In this document: positions 18,156 through 20,000 of the stretch, piece after piece | Layout: every line of letters starts with the position of its first letter | Position numbering within the stretch: position 1 is the first letter of the stretch | Origin: Cladochytrium replicatum | Taxonomy: Eukaryota > Chytridiomycota > Chytridiomycetes > Cladochytriales > Cladochytriaceae | DNA: 20,000 nucleotides | NCBI GenBank assembly: GCA_025526935.1 | Contig: JAHLKD010000131.1 | Location: forward strand, 1-20,000 | Direction of reading: 5' to 3' | Translations under genes and position numbers: made by a program | The notes under the pieces: model-generated | What the model was told of the DNA's origin: nothing | The model's input: the letters and a program-made list of their open reading frames with translations, nothing else | Databases searched by the model: none

Positions 18156-20000
18156 ATGAATCCTGCTCTAACCTGTGCATTTGCTGCTTTGCAGGACGAG
18201 TTCGTGTTGCTCAAAAACATTACTCAACATTCTGAAGCCCACTTTGAGTCTGTAACCCGATTCTTCGAGACGAGGTAATTTGATAGGAACGAACGAGAGT
18301 ATTTTGCAATCGATGAACACAACTTATATTTGTAAGACACAAAGTGGAAGCGGAGTACGTCCAGAAACTCGAAAATGTTGTTTTCATGGCTCGGGCTTGT
18401 ACAGACGATCTCTATGCCATGTGAGTGCGGAAAATAGAGTGAGACATTTGGCATTGCAGTTGACCGAGCCTTATTTCGCAAGTAACAACAAAAGACCGAA
18501 AGACACGGCACTTCCACGTGCCTGGACCCAAATTGCGGATCACCTCCAGATCATGGTGCAGTCCCACAGAAGGCTCGAACAGCAACTCAATACCCTGATT
18601 GTGCAGAATCTTGCTCCTGCGAAGGTACTACCTTTGCAAATGTCTAGGATTGGATAAAGTGGTTGATCCACCCTACTTTTCCGCAGAAATGGCAAAAGGA
18701 TGAGTTGAAGCAAGTGCGTTCGAACATTTATACGCAGCGCCAGCAATACCTAAAATACCGCAAAGAGGACGTTGGAAGGGTTTGACTTAACCTAAGCTCT
18801 TTTGGGTGATTAATCATGCGAGACCATTTCTTCAGATGAGACAACAGTATGAACGACGGTGCAAGGAACTTGAACAATTGGAGGAGAACAACAAAGATCC
18901 ATCCAAGGTTGATCTAAGTTCTGCAAAATTGCTTCCTGCGCTAAATTAACGCCATTCTATACACCAAATTCTTTTAGTTGGCCAAACAGCAAAACGATGT
19001 CGTATTAGCAGGTTTGTGAAAAGTTGATGAACGATTACCCTAGTGAACTAAAAGTAATATATTTAGATAACGAATATCGGAGGGGAGTAATTGAGCTCGA
19101 GAATATGCGACAGGATTACAGAAAATTGTGGGAGCGTCAAAGCATGGTAATGCGTGTTGCCCATTATTGGAAAATTTGCTCACTGGATCCTCAAAGCACT
19201 GCTACGACAAAGTTGAGCGGGAATGCATGAGCCAGTTTCGAAATGCCATTCTGACTTTCAGCACTACGGAACGACTGGTTGCAGAAGATTGCGCCCGCTC
19301 AATGTTTACTCTCGCTCAAGTTCTTGAGCATGAATTGCATGTCGATTATGAGGTTAACTCGATGAAGGACGACTTAGGAAGAGCATGGCATGAGCCTCCC
19401 CCAGTTCATTACTTCAATCATGCTTGTGGGGAATCAAAAGGTGAATTCGAAACCCACGTTGTTATTCCTATCACTAAGTATTGTTGTAGACTTGGTGTTT
19501 GGTGTTCCATTACGCGATGTCTGTCGACTCACTAACCAGCCAGCTCCTCCTCTATTCCTGGAGCGAAGTATCAAGTCGATTGAGAAGCGTGGTCTTGAGC
19601 GTGAAGGATTGTACCGCATCAGTGGAAAGCAGAGCGATATTTTCGATGTGCGCGCCAACATTGAGAAGAATACGTCTACTGTGCTGTTTGACGAAGTCGA
19701 TGTCAATGTGCTCGCGTCGATCGTCAAAATGTACCTGCGCCAACTTCCTGACCCTCTGTTTCCCTTTGCTGCGAATGATCGGGCCGAGCTAGCGAGTATG
19801 GAAAAGTGTTTGTAATCATATTCAGGATTGGCTCACAAGCATTGCAGAAATAGGTGATTCTGAAAAGCGCCTGGAGAAAATAAAGAGCCTTTTGAAGATA
19901 ATCAACCTTGACCACTTGCTGACACTAAAGTTCGTTATCGAGCATCTTGCGACGTAAGTTATCACTTCCAAAAGATGGGACTTGCACTGAACGGACCTTT
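18156..20000 (+). CDS. F-BAR plus RhoGAP protein (partial, runs off right edge)
   Basis: Exons: 18156-18274, 18337 to about 18420, 18460-18624, 18687-18779, 18836-18907, 18978-19011, 19067-19146, 19197-19440, 19490-19795 and 19848-19953; a donor GTAAGT at 19954 leads out of the window. About the first 290 residues form an F-BAR-like helical domain (DEFVLLKNITQHSEAHFESV, HKVEAEYVQKLENVVF, DELKQVRSNIYTQRQQYLKY, MRQQYERRCKELEQLEENNK, CYDKVERECMSQFRNAILTF), expected to bind and bend membranes. A RhoGAP domain follows directly: FGVPLRDVCRL, REGLYRISG with the catalytic arginine finger (codon 19615-19617), and VKMYLRQLPDPLFPF. Such proteins (fungal Rgd1/Rga7-like) inactivate Rho GTPases at growth or division sites. 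The splice after exon 2 does not resolve: GTGAGT at 18421 with the acceptor at 18459 breaks the frame. Confidence 0.85.

Noticed and set aside
17815-18180. 121-aa minus-strand frame between RPN12 and the RhoGAP gene
   Set aside because: Low-information Arg/Ser-rich text; the plus-strand frame with an intron gives a more protein-like product.

Overview
The window looks like nuclear DNA of an intron-rich fungus. Nearly every gene carries GT-AG introns of about 40-77 nt. The recognisable products (HOPS/CORVET VPS16, proteasome RPN12, Mediator MED1, an F-BAR RhoGAP) are eukaryotic, and the MED1 and RhoGAP forms fit fungi. The high intron density would suit an early-diverging (for example chytrid-like) fungus or a basidiomycete, but the window does not decide this. 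Exon models were built by hand, joining frames at GT-AG sites that keep family homology continuous.

Left part (1-8.4 kb): GC-rich genes with few introns, on both strands. It opens with the possible C-terminal end of a membrane protein (2-112, +). Next is a divergent pair, an ABA4-like/DUF4281 membrane protein (450-1131, -) and a DUF4286 small protein (1342-1852, +). These are followed by an intronless 687-residue coiled-coil protein (2152-4215, +), about 1 kb of T/pyrimidine-rich intergenic DNA, a four-TM RING-H2 protein (5267-7052, +), and a convergent extended-SDR oxidoreductase (7299-8411, -).

Middle (8.4-10.5 kb): no intact gene. The minus strand shows scattered leucine-rich-repeat-like fragments in different frames, which I read as a decayed gene. 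Within it lies a 113-bp palindromic element (9602-9714) bounded by TTAA with about 27-bp inverted termini, a MITE candidate.

Right part (10.5-20 kb): five recognisable genes and one small predicted gene packed head to tail on the plus strand, with 19-130 bp between them and many introns: MED1 (10530-12962, about 10 exons), VPS16 (13092-16568, about 20 exons, 810 aa), RPN12 (16678-17755, 6 exons, 264 aa), a predicted 86-aa protein with a mitochondrial-presequence-like N-terminus (17775-18089), and an F-BAR plus RhoGAP protein that runs off the right edge (18156-end).

The genes are housekeeping functions of different pathways (transcription, endolysosomal tethering, proteolysis, Rho signalling), and nothing suggests a joint pathway or cluster. 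The items most worth a second look are the TTAA-bounded palindrome inside the LRR relic, the small gene squeezed behind RPN12, the ABA4-like protein, and the sharp change in intron density and composition across 8.4-10.5 kb. I did not find a convincing new multi-gene system.
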